From: CBDUBS01 sp965365445
Lineage (GTDB): Bacteria > Bacteroidota > Rhodothermia > Rhodothermales > DASSAV01
Assembly (NCBI GenBank): GCA_965365445.1
Contig: CBDUBS010000045.1
Location: forward strand, 1 to 22,944
Direction of reading: 5' to 3'
DNA length: 22,944 nucleotides
The notes beneath the pieces were generated by a model. The model was not told the DNA's origin. It did not search any database and saw only the letters and a list, made by a program, of their open reading frames with translations. This document shows positions 15,414 to 22,944 of this stretch, piece after piece; position 1 is the first letter of the stretch, and each line of letters begins with the position of its first letter. A program made the position numbers and the translations under genes.

Positions 15414-17843
15414 TCAATTGTGCTCCCTGGGCATAGAGAGAATGGCCCGCTCGATGACTTCGGTAGAAACACCGTCGCCGGAGGAACTGCCTCCCGGCGC
15501 CACCGTGACCCTGAGGGCCTTGAGCCCTTTGATGCCCTGCAAATCCTCTATTTCCACTTCCTCGATGCCGGGTTCGAGATAGGCTGCCGTCTGCAGGAAC
15601 CGTACATAATCCTCGTATTCCCAGGCTTCACGGGCCTGAGAGTATACGATAGCGATTCTCCCCGGCTGGGTGAGGCGTTCGCTTGTGCCCTTGACCTGCG
15701 CTTTATCGAGGCGGCGCTTCGTGATCTCGTATCGGATGTCGTGCGTCCCGTCTACATCGAAACGGGTTTCGGATAGCTGAAACCGTATGGTTATGGGTGT
15801 GCTATGGGCAAGAATGAGTCCGGTGGTTTCGAGAGGAACCGGCAGCGTTTCCTTGAGGGCCGAAGTACGCTGGGAAATTCCACACATCACCATGAGCTGC
15901 CAGAGACGCAGGTTTCGGATATAAAGGGGGTTAAAGACGCCGTTTTCCATGATGGAAGCGCCGGCGTAAATGCTGAAATCGACACCGTCCGTCTGATGCT
16001 GCTCGAAATAGTGAGGGCACATCGCCTGCGCCCGTTGCTCCTCCTCTTCAAGGTAAGAAAAGATGGAACCGTTGATGATGGCGATGCTTTCCTCGAAGGC
16101 CCTGGACTGGCGGTAAAGGCGCCCCTGCCGGGGGTCGAGGTTCTCGCGGTATCGGGCTATACGTTCTTTAACGGCGCCGCTGAACGTACTGAGGTGGTCC
16201 AGAAGCGGCTCGATGTTGCGTGCGACAAAGTCTTTAATGGCGGCCTCCTCATCGGAGGAAAGCCCATCGAGCAGCATTTGCCGGTAACGTGACGCACGAA
16301 CTTTCAGGTAGTCGAGGATGGGAAGTGGTTTGGCTTCGGCCGCAAGACTCAGCACCTCCTCGACTTCGGTAAGGTGCTCCGTCAGATCGTGGCCGACCGC
16401 CTCGTTGCGATGGTTGGAGGAGCTTCGTATGTCGGCCACGGCGTAAAGCGGATACACGTCGTCAAACACGATCGGCTCGATCTCCGGCCGGAGGCCCCGA
16501 TCCTGCCGCCGGATATAGTTCAGGGCGGCCTTCCGGAAGCGCCATTCAACGGATGGATGGATGGCCGTGTAGGAGCCCAGGATGACCGACTGGATTCGAT
16601 GATTTAGATCTTCCCGGCTACGGTTGACGGCGGCGGCGCAGAGAGGAATGACCTCTTCGAGGCGCTCGACATCGCAAGAAGAGAGATCGCCGGGCCGGGT
16701 AGACCAGAGATAAAGAACACCGATAGGCTCGGCCTGCCAGAACAGCGGCGCCACGAGCGCCGAACGAACCCCTGCCTGAAGCAACTCGTCTTCATAGGCG
16801 GTTCGGTCGGTAAGCCGTTCAAGGTCCTCAACTACGTGCACCTTTTTTTCAAAAAGGCTTCGGCCTACGAACGTCTCATGGAGCCGGACCGGATCCTGGT
16901 GACCAATCCGGATGAACGGATCGAGGGCAATCCGGTAGATGGCGCCCAACAGGCGCAACTGCTCGCCCTCGTAGGCGGCAAGGCCGAATCGCAGCTCCGG
17001 TTTTTGCAGGTAGTTCCGAAGACGCTGGTCAAGGATGGGCATGACTTCGGGCGACAGGCCCCGCTCCGCTCCAATGAGGTCGGTTTTGAAAAGGGACAGG
17101 ATGTGCTGGTCCGTAACGTCGATGAGGCGTACCCACTCGAAGCCGGAGAGGGTGACGGCATCGGGGACGAGGCTTTCTATCCAATCGACGGCCGCACCGG
17201 CCGACGTTTGCAGATCGATCCGCTCGCTCTCATGGAGAGCATCGGGTTGGTTGAGGATGACGTCTATGTTCGAATGATCGAAGCAAGCCCTGTAATAGCG
17301 AGTCAGCCCGGCGCCCGGATCCTGTTGTGCCACGAGAGCGGAATCCGTGAAAGGGAAATCGATTCCAAAAGCCTCCCGGAGGATATGGAACCGGAGCGAC
17401 GCCGCGCGGCAACCCTCTATCTGAAGGCCGATATGGTGGTCCAGCCGCCCTTCCTCGACGCCGAACCGCTGCACGAACGGCTCGGTTGCGTACACAACCT
17501 GGTTGCTTGCAGGAACGAGTACGGCTTCCAGATCGCGGTTCCGATGCAGCGGAGAGATAACCGGCGTCAGAAGGCGCTCGACGAGTGCGCGGTGACCCGC
17601 AAGCGATTGCATGTCCGTGATCGGCCCATCGAGCCACGCGAGTATACCATCGCCGTCGGAAACGGATAACCACCCGGCAAGCTGTCGTGTATCAACCGCT
17701 TGCCTCCAGTAGCGCAGCAGAGGAGCAAAACTGAGGGTAGCCTCGAACGGCAATGACCTGGCGAGCGACTGAGATTTCTCACCCTCCCCCCTTTCTATGG
17801 AACGCTGGTAATTTTTAATTCTTTCGTCCGCCAGACTGCTCAT
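15414..17843 (-). CDS. large GAF-domain protein of unknown function, 809 aa
   Basis: A GAF-like fold is visible near residues 325-415 (VGRSLFEKKVHVVEDLERLT, then AGVRSALVAPLFWQAEPIGV and LYLWS). The ~320 residues before it and ~390 after it match no family I can name; the segment DDVYPLYAVADIRSSSNHRN (461-480) looks like a conserved block. There is no kinase, cyclase or output domain and no signal peptide or membrane segment, so it should be cytoplasmic. I recall proteins of this size and layout in Bacteroidota annotated only as GAF-domain proteins. The start has AGGA six bases upstream. It is placed between the surface phosphoesterase gene (125-base gap) and the lipoprotein gene (start one base after its stop). 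Confidence 0.8.
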   Translation of the reverse strand: MSSLADERIKNYQRSIERGEGEKSQSLARSLPFEATLSFAPLLRYWRQAVDTRQLAGWLSVSDGDGILAWLDGPITDMQSLAGHRALVERLLTPVISPLHRNRDLEAVLVPASNQVVYATEPFVQRFGVEEGRLDHHIGLQIEGCRAASLRFHILREAFGIDFPFTDSALVAQQDPGAGLTRYYRACFDHSNIDVILNQPDALHESERIDLQTSAGAAVDWIESLVPDAVTLSGFEWVRLIDVTDQHILSLFKTDLIGAERGLSPEVMPILDQRLRNYLQKPELRFGLAAYEGEQLRLLGAIYRIALDPFIRIGHQDPVRLHETFVGRSLFEKKVHVVEDLERLTDRTAYEDELLQAGVRSALVAPLFWQAEPIGVLYLWSTRPGDLSSCDVERLEEVIPLCAAAVNRSREDLNHRIQSVILGSYTAIHPSVEWRFRKAALNYIRRQDRGLRPEIEPIVFDDVYPLYAVADIRSSSNHRNEAVGHDLTEHLTEVEEVLSLAAEAKPLPILDYLKVRASRYRQMLLDGLSSDEEAAIKDFVARNIEPLLDHLSTFSGAVKERIARYRENLDPRQGRLYRQSRAFEESIAIINGSIFSYLEEEEQRAQAMCPHYFEQHQTDGVDFSIYAGASIMENGVFNPLYIRNLRLWQLMVMCGISQRTSALKETLPVPLETTGLILAHSTPITIRFQLSETRFDVDGTHDIRYEITKRRLDKAQVKGTSERLTQPGRIAIVYSQAREAWEYEDYVRFLQTAAYLEPGIEEVEIEDLQGIKGLKALRVTVAPGGSSSGDGVSTEVIERAILSMPREHN

Positions 17844-17968
17844 GATATCCTATCCGGATTGTTGATCAGGCTCATCGGTCAGGCCGGCGTCGGCCCCGCT
17901 TGAACCCGATCAACTCCCGCGCCGGGTTACGAATCTTAAGGATGTAATTACAGGCACGTAACAGGCGG

Positions 17969-20900
17969 TTAGAAAAAGAACCCGAAGGAGACGTCCAGTA
18001 TGCTGTCTTCCTGCGATACACCCACCGTCCCGGTTATGACGAACTGATAGAAAGGAGTGACCCAGACACCTCCCCCGACGCCCTGATGCCACTTACCGGA
18101 TTCTTCGCCATCGGCCCAGACCCTTCCATTATCGAAAAATCCCAGAAGACCGGCCTCGCCCCGCGTCAGATACGCGTTGAAGTCGAGCAGCTTGGCTCTG
18201 AGTTCCAGATTGGTAAAAGCCATACTCCGGCCGGAGAACCGGGTTCGTCCAAAACCGCGCAGATTCTCGCTACCGCCCAGGGTATTCGCCTGAAAGAAAG
18301 CGAAGCTCCCGAAATTTCGAGCGGCCCCGACCCGGACAGCCAGTGTCAACGGAGACGGCACGAAATACGTATAGAAGTAACTGGCCTCTGAATACAGGCG
18401 GACGTACCCTGCGCTGGTATTTCGGACACCGACGTTTATATCCGCACGGTTGAGCCAGCGCGCCCCGGAACGGGTCACGGTGAGCGTGTCGCGGCCGTCG
18501 ATATCGAGGGCGGAGTGCAGGCCCATGAAATAGGTATCGACGAAGTCTGCATCGGTATAGGCCGTAGGTATATCCTCATTTCGCCTATCAACCGAGGTAA
18601 ACGAAAAGCGAGGGCCTAGACTGAATGTCGTGAAAGGCAGCGTCCGACGCTGCAGGACCGGCTCGACGACTACCTGCCCGATTTGCGCCTGATACTGATG
18701 CCTGTTGATCTCATCGGTTTCATTTCCCAGACCGTAAAAGAAGCGGTAGTTTCGTTCGGCCGTCAGATCGGCCTTAAGCCGCCCGGCCCAACCTCGCCAC
18801 AACTCGGGTATGATCCCCCTGTACGAGGCATTCAAGCCCCTGGCATACGTGGAGTACGACAGGGCGGCCTCATGCGAAACCGCGTAGGGGCGCTCGCGGA
18901 ATCCGAACAGCACCGTCCGGAATCCGCCCCCGAAGGTATAGCCCATGTCGGAATTACGAGAAAACCGAATAACAGGCCCTAACAGGTCTTTCTCCAGACG
19001 CAACATCTGATACAGGTTGTTATCCGGTTCGTCGGACAGGCGGACCTGTGTCTCGGAGCCGGCTTCCACCACGTTGCCCTGTGCGGAATCGTAGAATACG
19101 GTTCTGTCGCGGGGGCCGGACACATGGGATTCATCGACAAAGGTATCCTCCCCTTCCCCACCGATGGCGCGCACGAGAAGCCCCCGCCCCGCCGAGCCCC
19201 TTATGATAAACTGGTCGTTACCGCCAAGGCCATACAGACGGATTTCATCGGTTTCAGCGTGCCGAAACGTCCGCCTAAACAGTTCTCGATCGATGTCACC
19301 TTCCTTTTGCGTTTTGTATACGATGACCTCCGTCTCCCGGTCGTTGAGGCGGGTTACTTCGAATCGTTCATGTTTATCGCTGCCGACGATGTCTACCTCA
19401 TCGGCCAACATCCGATAATATCGCCGGGCAGCCTCGGGTAACCGATCCCGGCGTGCTTTCAGGATTTCCGCAAATTCCTCGGCGCTGCTCTGGTAGATGG
19501 GTTCGGGCCATAGCGTCAGCGCGCTATCTATAACCTCATCGGTAATCCCCTGCCGGATGCTGTCGGCAATCTCCATCCAGTCCGTTTCGGTAAGACTGGC
19601 GGTGAACCGTTTATCCAGGGGAGAGCCGTTATAGTTGAGCCCGTAGAGGTCATTATATTCATCGCTGAAATTGGTAAAACGCCGAAACTCCGGAACGCCG
19701 CTAAGGCGGGCGAGGCGGGCAAGGAGACCGTTGAATCGGAAAAAAGCGAAGTCACGGTCGCGCGGAATGGGTCGGTACAGCTTACCCGGCGTGCGGTCGA
19801 ACTCGGCCCAACGCCACTGATCCACATGTCGATCCCAATCGCCGATATACATATCGAAGAGGCGAGCCCGGGCGAAGGCGCGCTCATCGACACGTTCGTC
19901 ATTATCCTGCTCGATTTCTTCGAGCAGCTTCGTGGTGCCGATCACATTTTCGGCGAAGCCGAAACGGCTTTCATCGGACTGGTCCTCGTCGGGACGGCTC
20001 TCAAACAAGGCGAGCGTACCGCCGAATTCGTCCTTGTATGGGCCTAGCCGGGGGTCCGGCGGCACATAAACGAGCTGCGGAGAGGTATGGTATATGCCCG
20101 CCGCTTCAGCAAGGGGCGGCAATACGAATGCCGCATACGGATGCATGGCCGAAACCTGGTCCCGAACGACGTCCTGCGCAATGGTCAATTGCAGGTAGTC
20201 AGGAACGGTCTGGGTCGGGTCCTTATCGATGCTGCGTAATACATACTGGTCGCCGTCGGCGCCCAGAAGGCGCAGGGATTTGGTTTGTAACCCACCGCCA
20301 AGTTGAAGTGGTGTAAGTCCTCCGGCCGTCTTATCCAGATCGATTACGGGTACGGGCACGGGCGTGCTCCAGGCATTACGATACCGAGACCCAAGAAACG
20401 TCTCGCGAAGGCCGCCCAGGCGATAGTGAGGCCCGGCAGCAAAGGTTACGGTATCCTGCGCTACGAATACGTATGGGACGCCGGCAACAGGCGGCCTTGG
20501 CCTTTCCGTGTCCGCTGAGGCACTTTCGGCAGCGACCGTCGTACCCGAATCCGGCTCCGAAGGCTCCTGTATCGCCGATGCATCGCTGTCGGTGGAAGCC
20601 AGATAGTCGCTGGTGGAAACTGATTCAGGGAGCGGCCGCGTCGCTTCCCGGATACGGGTCCGGTAAGCAACCCGTCCTTCGGGGTCGTCTGCATCGAGGA
20701 CGTAGTACGTCAACCAGGCTGACCCATCCTGATAGTAATGCAAGGCGGCAAAGCCTTTTTCTTCGACTGCGAAAGCGGCGCCGTATCCCTGGGCTACGTA
20801 ACTCTGCTTGCTGCCGGAGCCGCTCACGATGTAGTGTTGCTCCCTCTCCCGGAAGTACTGAAGGTTGTGATCGTGCCCGGCGGCATAGATGAGGCCCGGG

Positions 20901-21790
20901 TGGCGGCTGAACACGGCCAGCAGATTCTGCCTCAGGCGTCGGTATTTGAGACTGGAAAAATCCTGCGGTGTGCCAAGGTAGCGGCGGGTGAAAGGCGCCG
21001 CCATCCGTACATTTGGAAACCGGCCCCCATGTTCTCCATTTGAGAAAACGGGGTGGTGGCCCACCACGATGATCTGTTTTCCGGCGTGGCGGTTGAGGGC
21101 ATTATTCAGCTCGAGGATGAACTCGGCTTCCTGTTCGAGCTGGTACTGGCCGGTGTCGCCGAAAGGCTTCACGTCCTCGAACCACCACTGCGTATCGAGG
21201 GCGATGAGTACCAGCGAATCGGTCAGGGGCGCTTCAACCGGACCGGGGTACCCGTTGTCCGGAAGGAATGCATTGCCTTTATCGAGGGCCGCCTCGACAA
21301 AATCCTCCTGGCGGCGCACCTTGGCGCGGTTTCCTCCCAGCCCCGCACCGCCCCAGTCGTGGTTGCCGGGTATGAATACGACCTTCCCTCTGTACTCCTT
21401 CACGGCGTCGATCTGCGCTGTCAGGCGGCGGCGGGCTTCTTCGTAATCCGGATCGGTAACGGGAGGCAGTCCGCTCGGGTAAATGTTGTCCCCGAGAAAC
21501 ACGACCGTCCCGGCCTCGGAGGCGCTGTCGAGATGCCGTTTCAGCATTTCGAGGGCCGGAGGCATATCATTATCGGTCAGGTAGCCCGCATCGCCGACGA
21601 GAAAAACGGTATACTCCAGCAGCGAGTCGGGAGGAGCCTCGCTGTCATTCCCGAAGAGTTCCGGTATGATGAATCGGCCGGTGCTCGTACAGCCGGCAAC
21701 GAGAGCAGCCAGGATAAGTAATGTGGCGAATCCCATGCCGCCCAGGGGAAACGGCGGGCCGGGTGCGTATCGGGTACTGTTGTTCGGCAT
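17969..21790 (-). CDS. metallophosphoesterase / kinase-like / Omp85-type barrel fusion lipoprotein, 1273 aa
   Basis: A lipobox LVAGC gives a candidate lipidated Cys34. Residues 60-330 form a calcineurin-like phosphoesterase with the five expected metal motifs: GDAG (66), GDNIYP (100), GNHDW (142), GHHP (244) and GHDH (305), closest in style to purple acid phosphatases. A low-complexity linker (about 385-435) leads to a segment with CotH/HipA-like kinase features: YVLRSIDKDP (516-525), then GDWDRHVDQW (650-659) and IPRDRDFAF (675-683). Two RTX-like turns (GLGGNDQF 854, GGEGEDTF 877) precede a C-terminal beta-barrel (about 930-1273) with the D15/BamA-type motif LGGSENLRGF (1171-1180) and a terminal Phe. 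The barrel should sit in the outer membrane. Phosphoesterase and barrel are confident; the kinase-like reading is inference. It follows the propeller gene by 35 bases and has no clear Shine-Dalgarno. Confidence 0.88.
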   Translation of the reverse strand: MPNNSTRYAPGPPFPLGGMGFATLLILAALVAGCTSTGRFIIPELFGNDSEAPPDSLLEYTVFLVGDAGYLTDNDMPPALEMLKRHLDSASEAGTVVFLGDNIYPSGLPPVTDPDYEEARRRLTAQIDAVKEYRGKVVFIPGNHDWGGAGLGGNRAKVRRQEDFVEAALDKGNAFLPDNGYPGPVEAPLTDSLVLIALDTQWWFEDVKPFGDTGQYQLEQEAEFILELNNALNRHAGKQIIVVGHHPVFSNGEHGGRFPNVRMAAPFTRRYLGTPQDFSSLKYRRLRQNLLAVFSRHPGLIYAAGHDHNLQYFREREQHYIVSGSGSKQSYVAQGYGAAFAVEEKGFAALHYYQDGSAWLTYYVLDADDPEGRVAYRTRIREATRPLPESVSTSDYLASTDSDASAIQEPSEPDSGTTVAAESASADTERPRPPVAGVPYVFVAQDTVTFAAGPHYRLGGLRETFLGSRYRNAWSTPVPVPVIDLDKTAGGLTPLQLGGGLQTKSLRLLGADGDQYVLRSIDKDPTQTVPDYLQLTIAQDVVRDQVSAMHPYAAFVLPPLAEAAGIYHTSPQLVYVPPDPRLGPYKDEFGGTLALFESRPDEDQSDESRFGFAENVIGTTKLLEEIEQDNDERVDERAFARARLFDMYIGDWDRHVDQWRWAEFDRTPGKLYRPIPRDRDFAFFRFNGLLARLARLSGVPEFRRFTNFSDEYNDLYGLNYNGSPLDKRFTASLTETDWMEIADSIRQGITDEVIDSALTLWPEPIYQSSAEEFAEILKARRDRLPEAARRYYRMLADEVDIVGSDKHERFEVTRLNDRETEVIVYKTQKEGDIDRELFRRTFRHAETDEIRLYGLGGNDQFIIRGSAGRGLLVRAIGGEGEDTFVDESHVSGPRDRTVFYDSAQGNVVEAGSETQVRLSDEPDNNLYQMLRLEKDLLGPVIRFSRNSDMGYTFGGGFRTVLFGFRERPYAVSHEAALSYSTYARGLNASYRGIIPELWRGWAGRLKADLTAERNYRFFYGLGNETDEINRHQYQAQIGQVVVEPVLQRRTLPFTTFSLGPRFSFTSVDRRNEDIPTAYTDADFVDTYFMGLHSALDIDGRDTLTVTRSGARWLNRADINVGVRNTSAGYVRLYSEASYFYTYFVPSPLTLAVRVGAARNFGSFAFFQANTLGGSENLRGFGRTRFSGRSMAFTNLELRAKLLDFNAYLTRGEAGLLGFFDNGRVWADGEESGKWHQGVGGGVWVTPFYQFVITGTVGVSQEDSILDVSFGFFF

Positions 21791-21825
21791 ATTACAGAGT
21801 GCAACTACCCCGCAACCGGCATCGG

Positions 21826-22944
21826 TCAGGCTGGCGGCGTCCCGGGTGATACTGAAAGCGAATCACCGGAAGCGCCCGTAAAGGCGAACCGAAGCAACGT
21901 TGCAGGTCCATTATTTCCTTCGTTCGAGATCAACAGATCACCATTCGGAAGGAAAACCATCCCTTCCGGCTGGAGAAAGTAGTCCGGAGGGAGGGTAACG
22001 ATGGATTCGAGCATCCCGTTCGGCGATAACAGAGCCATAGCCTTGGAAACCGAAGAAATCACAAATATGCGACCATTCACCGGGTGTATAGCTATGGCTC
22101 CGGGCTTGAAACCCGCCGGATGGGGCGGTTCTTGCACGAGCGCGATCAGTTTTTCCTCTACCGTACGCGGCTGGAAAGCCAGTATCGTGGAATCGAGCTG
22201 CTGTTCGCGAATGAAAAAAACCGGACGGGTTTCAACCGATCCTCCCGAAACCGGATAAGCGTAAAAGGCGCGGGCGTCCGGCCCGGTTTCTCGCGTTCCC
22301 TCTTTACAGGAGATCAGAAGGCGATCGTTGGCGGAATCGAAAGCCAGCCCTTCCGCGTCGCACCCTCCGGCGAGAGGAAGTTCTATTTCCTGCACTTGAG
22401 GAGATTCCTCCAACCAGTTCGCGATGCGGAAAAGCATACCGTCGCTCCGGAGTACGAAAAGCACATCGCCAACCGCCGTCAGGTCTTCGTAATCGCCTCG
22501 TTTGGCTACACTTATCTCGCGGAGGATCTTTCCCGTATCAGGATCAAGTATAAAAACGATACCCAGCTCGTCCTGTATGGCGGCCAGATGAAGGCTGTCG
22601 GCAAGCGTCAGGCCGGATATTTCGGTAAGTTTTTCAGGAAGCTCGATGACCTTTACGGGCCGGTTGAAGTCGTAACCCCCGATCGAGGCAGCCGTCCGTA
22701 CCGGCTCGGCAACCTCCGACGACGGGCCGGCCAGACGGTCGATCAGCGCGCCGAGCGGCGCAAAGGCGCCCTCGCGCCTGCCGGCACGCATGACGTCCAG
22801 CGCGACGATGTTGCTCGTGCCTTCCCAGATCGAGCCGAGATGGCTGTCGCGCAGCAGCCGCGCATCCGGGAACTCCTCGATATAGCCGCAGCCGCCCCGC
22901 ACCTCCATGGCATCGCCCGTGACCCGCCGGGCGTCCCGGCAGGC
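21826..22944 (-). CDS. chimeric ORF: acyl-CoA dehydrogenase C-terminal part fused to SdiA-regulated/YjiK-type propeller (5' end outside window)
   Basis: The frame is open from the window edge; an internal ATG lies at 22908. From that ATG, residues 1 to about 72 (GGCGYIEEFPDARLLRDSHL, then GSIWEGTSNIVALDVMRA) are an acyl-CoA dehydrogenase C-terminal region. From about residue 77 the sequence is an SdiA-regulated/YjiK-like beta-propeller: YDFNRPVKVIELP, EISGLTLADSLHLAAIQDE, GCDAEGLAFDSANDRLLISC and FLQPEGMVFLPNGDLLISNE. Such proteins normally begin with a signal peptide, which is missing here. Members are predicted calcium-binding, phytase-like or esterase-like periplasmic proteins of unknown substrate. 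The propeller part belongs with the downstream phosphoesterase-barrel gene (35-base gap). A genuine fusion is possible, but a join of unrelated DNA is more likely. Confidence 0.75.
   Translation of the reverse strand, partial: ACRDARRVTGDAMEVRGGCGYIEEFPDARLLRDSHLGSIWEGTSNIVALDVMRAGRREGAFAPLGALIDRLAGPSSEVAEPVRTAASIGGYDFNRPVKVIELPEKLTEISGLTLADSLHLAAIQDELGIVFILDPDTGKILREISVAKRGDYEDLTAVGDVLFVLRSDGMLFRIANWLEESPQVQEIELPLAGGCDAEGLAFDSANDRLLISCKEGTRETGPDARAFYAYPVSGGSVETRPVFFIREQQLDSTILAFQPRTVEEKLIALVQEPPHPAGFKPGAIAIHPVNGRIFVISSVSKAMALLSPNGMLESIVTLPPDYFLQPEGMVFLPNGDLLISNEGNNGPATLLRFAFTGASGDSLSVSPGTPPA
22690..22944 (-). pseudogene. acyl-CoA dehydrogenase C-terminal fragment, high GC
   Basis: Reading in from the window edge in frame gives ACRDARRVTGDAMEVRGG and then the highly conserved IWEGTSN motif of the acyl-CoA dehydrogenase/AidB-like family, in which this region contacts the flavin and the dimer interface. 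About 85 codons are visible. Hand counts of three 60-base lines from 22681 give about 73, 75 and 67% GC, against about 52 and 62% for the two lines just before. The normal C-terminus of the enzyme is replaced by the propeller. It could be a fragment from another genome joined during assembly or the downstream-truncated half of a real gene. Confidence 0.6.

Noticed and set aside
16836..17669. 277-codon frame antisense to the GAF protein
   Set aside because: No domain or ribosome site; it mirrors the codon pattern of the gene on the other strand.
21053..21721. 222-codon frame antisense to the phosphoesterase domain
   Set aside because: It lies exactly over the conserved metal-binding motifs of the real gene.

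Overview
The window looks like part, or all, of a contig from a member of the Bacteroidota/Rhodothermota group. The evidence is a 16S rRNA 5' end on the minus strand, a leader carrying the TTCTTTGAC-type boxA usual in that group, a TTTG/TA-TTTG promoter-like pair, many genes with weak or absent Shine-Dalgarno sequences, several lipoproteins, and a Bacteroidota-flavoured gene set (DUF1080 lipoprotein, GAF protein of about 800 residues, metallophosphoesterase/outer-membrane-barrel fusion). The lineage call is inference: no alignment could be run. GC is roughly 55-58% except in the last ~260 bases, which are near 72%.

Layout. 1-321 is the 5' third of a 16S gene, cut by the window edge; 322-860 is its upstream leader and promoter region. 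An 81-residue orphan (861-1106, minus) follows, then a seven-haem cytochrome/TPR lipoprotein (1356-3290, plus). A minus-strand block from 5775 to 3416 holds an alpha-oxoamine synthase, a small helical protein, an ABM-like protein and a small coiled coil, with a perfect 10-bp hairpin after the synthase. A small unknown ORF (6008-6295, plus) and a membrane PAS histidine kinase (minus) come next. A region of about 600 bp with small ORFs then leads to a membrane-anchored SLT lytic transglycosylase (8726-10576) closed by a perfect 12-bp hairpin. After it lie a TerB-like gene whose stop codon sits in a hairpin, a DUF1080 lipoprotein (minus), a DUF4112 membrane protein and a soluble GAF histidine kinase (plus).

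From 22944 down to 14582 a minus-strand block carries, in transcription order, an SdiA-regulated/YjiK-type propeller protein, a 1273-residue lipoprotein joining a metallophosphoesterase, a kinase-like segment and an Omp85/D15-like barrel, an 809-residue GAF protein, and a lipoprotein whose start lies one base after the previous stop. The set suggests a cell-envelope function, perhaps calcium- or phosphate-related, but no substrate can be read from the sequence.

The most notable anomaly is at the right edge. The N-terminus of the propeller protein is replaced, in frame, by the C-terminal part of an acyl-CoA dehydrogenase of much higher GC. An assembly chimera or a real gene fusion could both explain this; the GC step and the loss of the signal peptide favour an artefact. 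No tRNA, CRISPR array, transposase, integrase or phage gene was seen.
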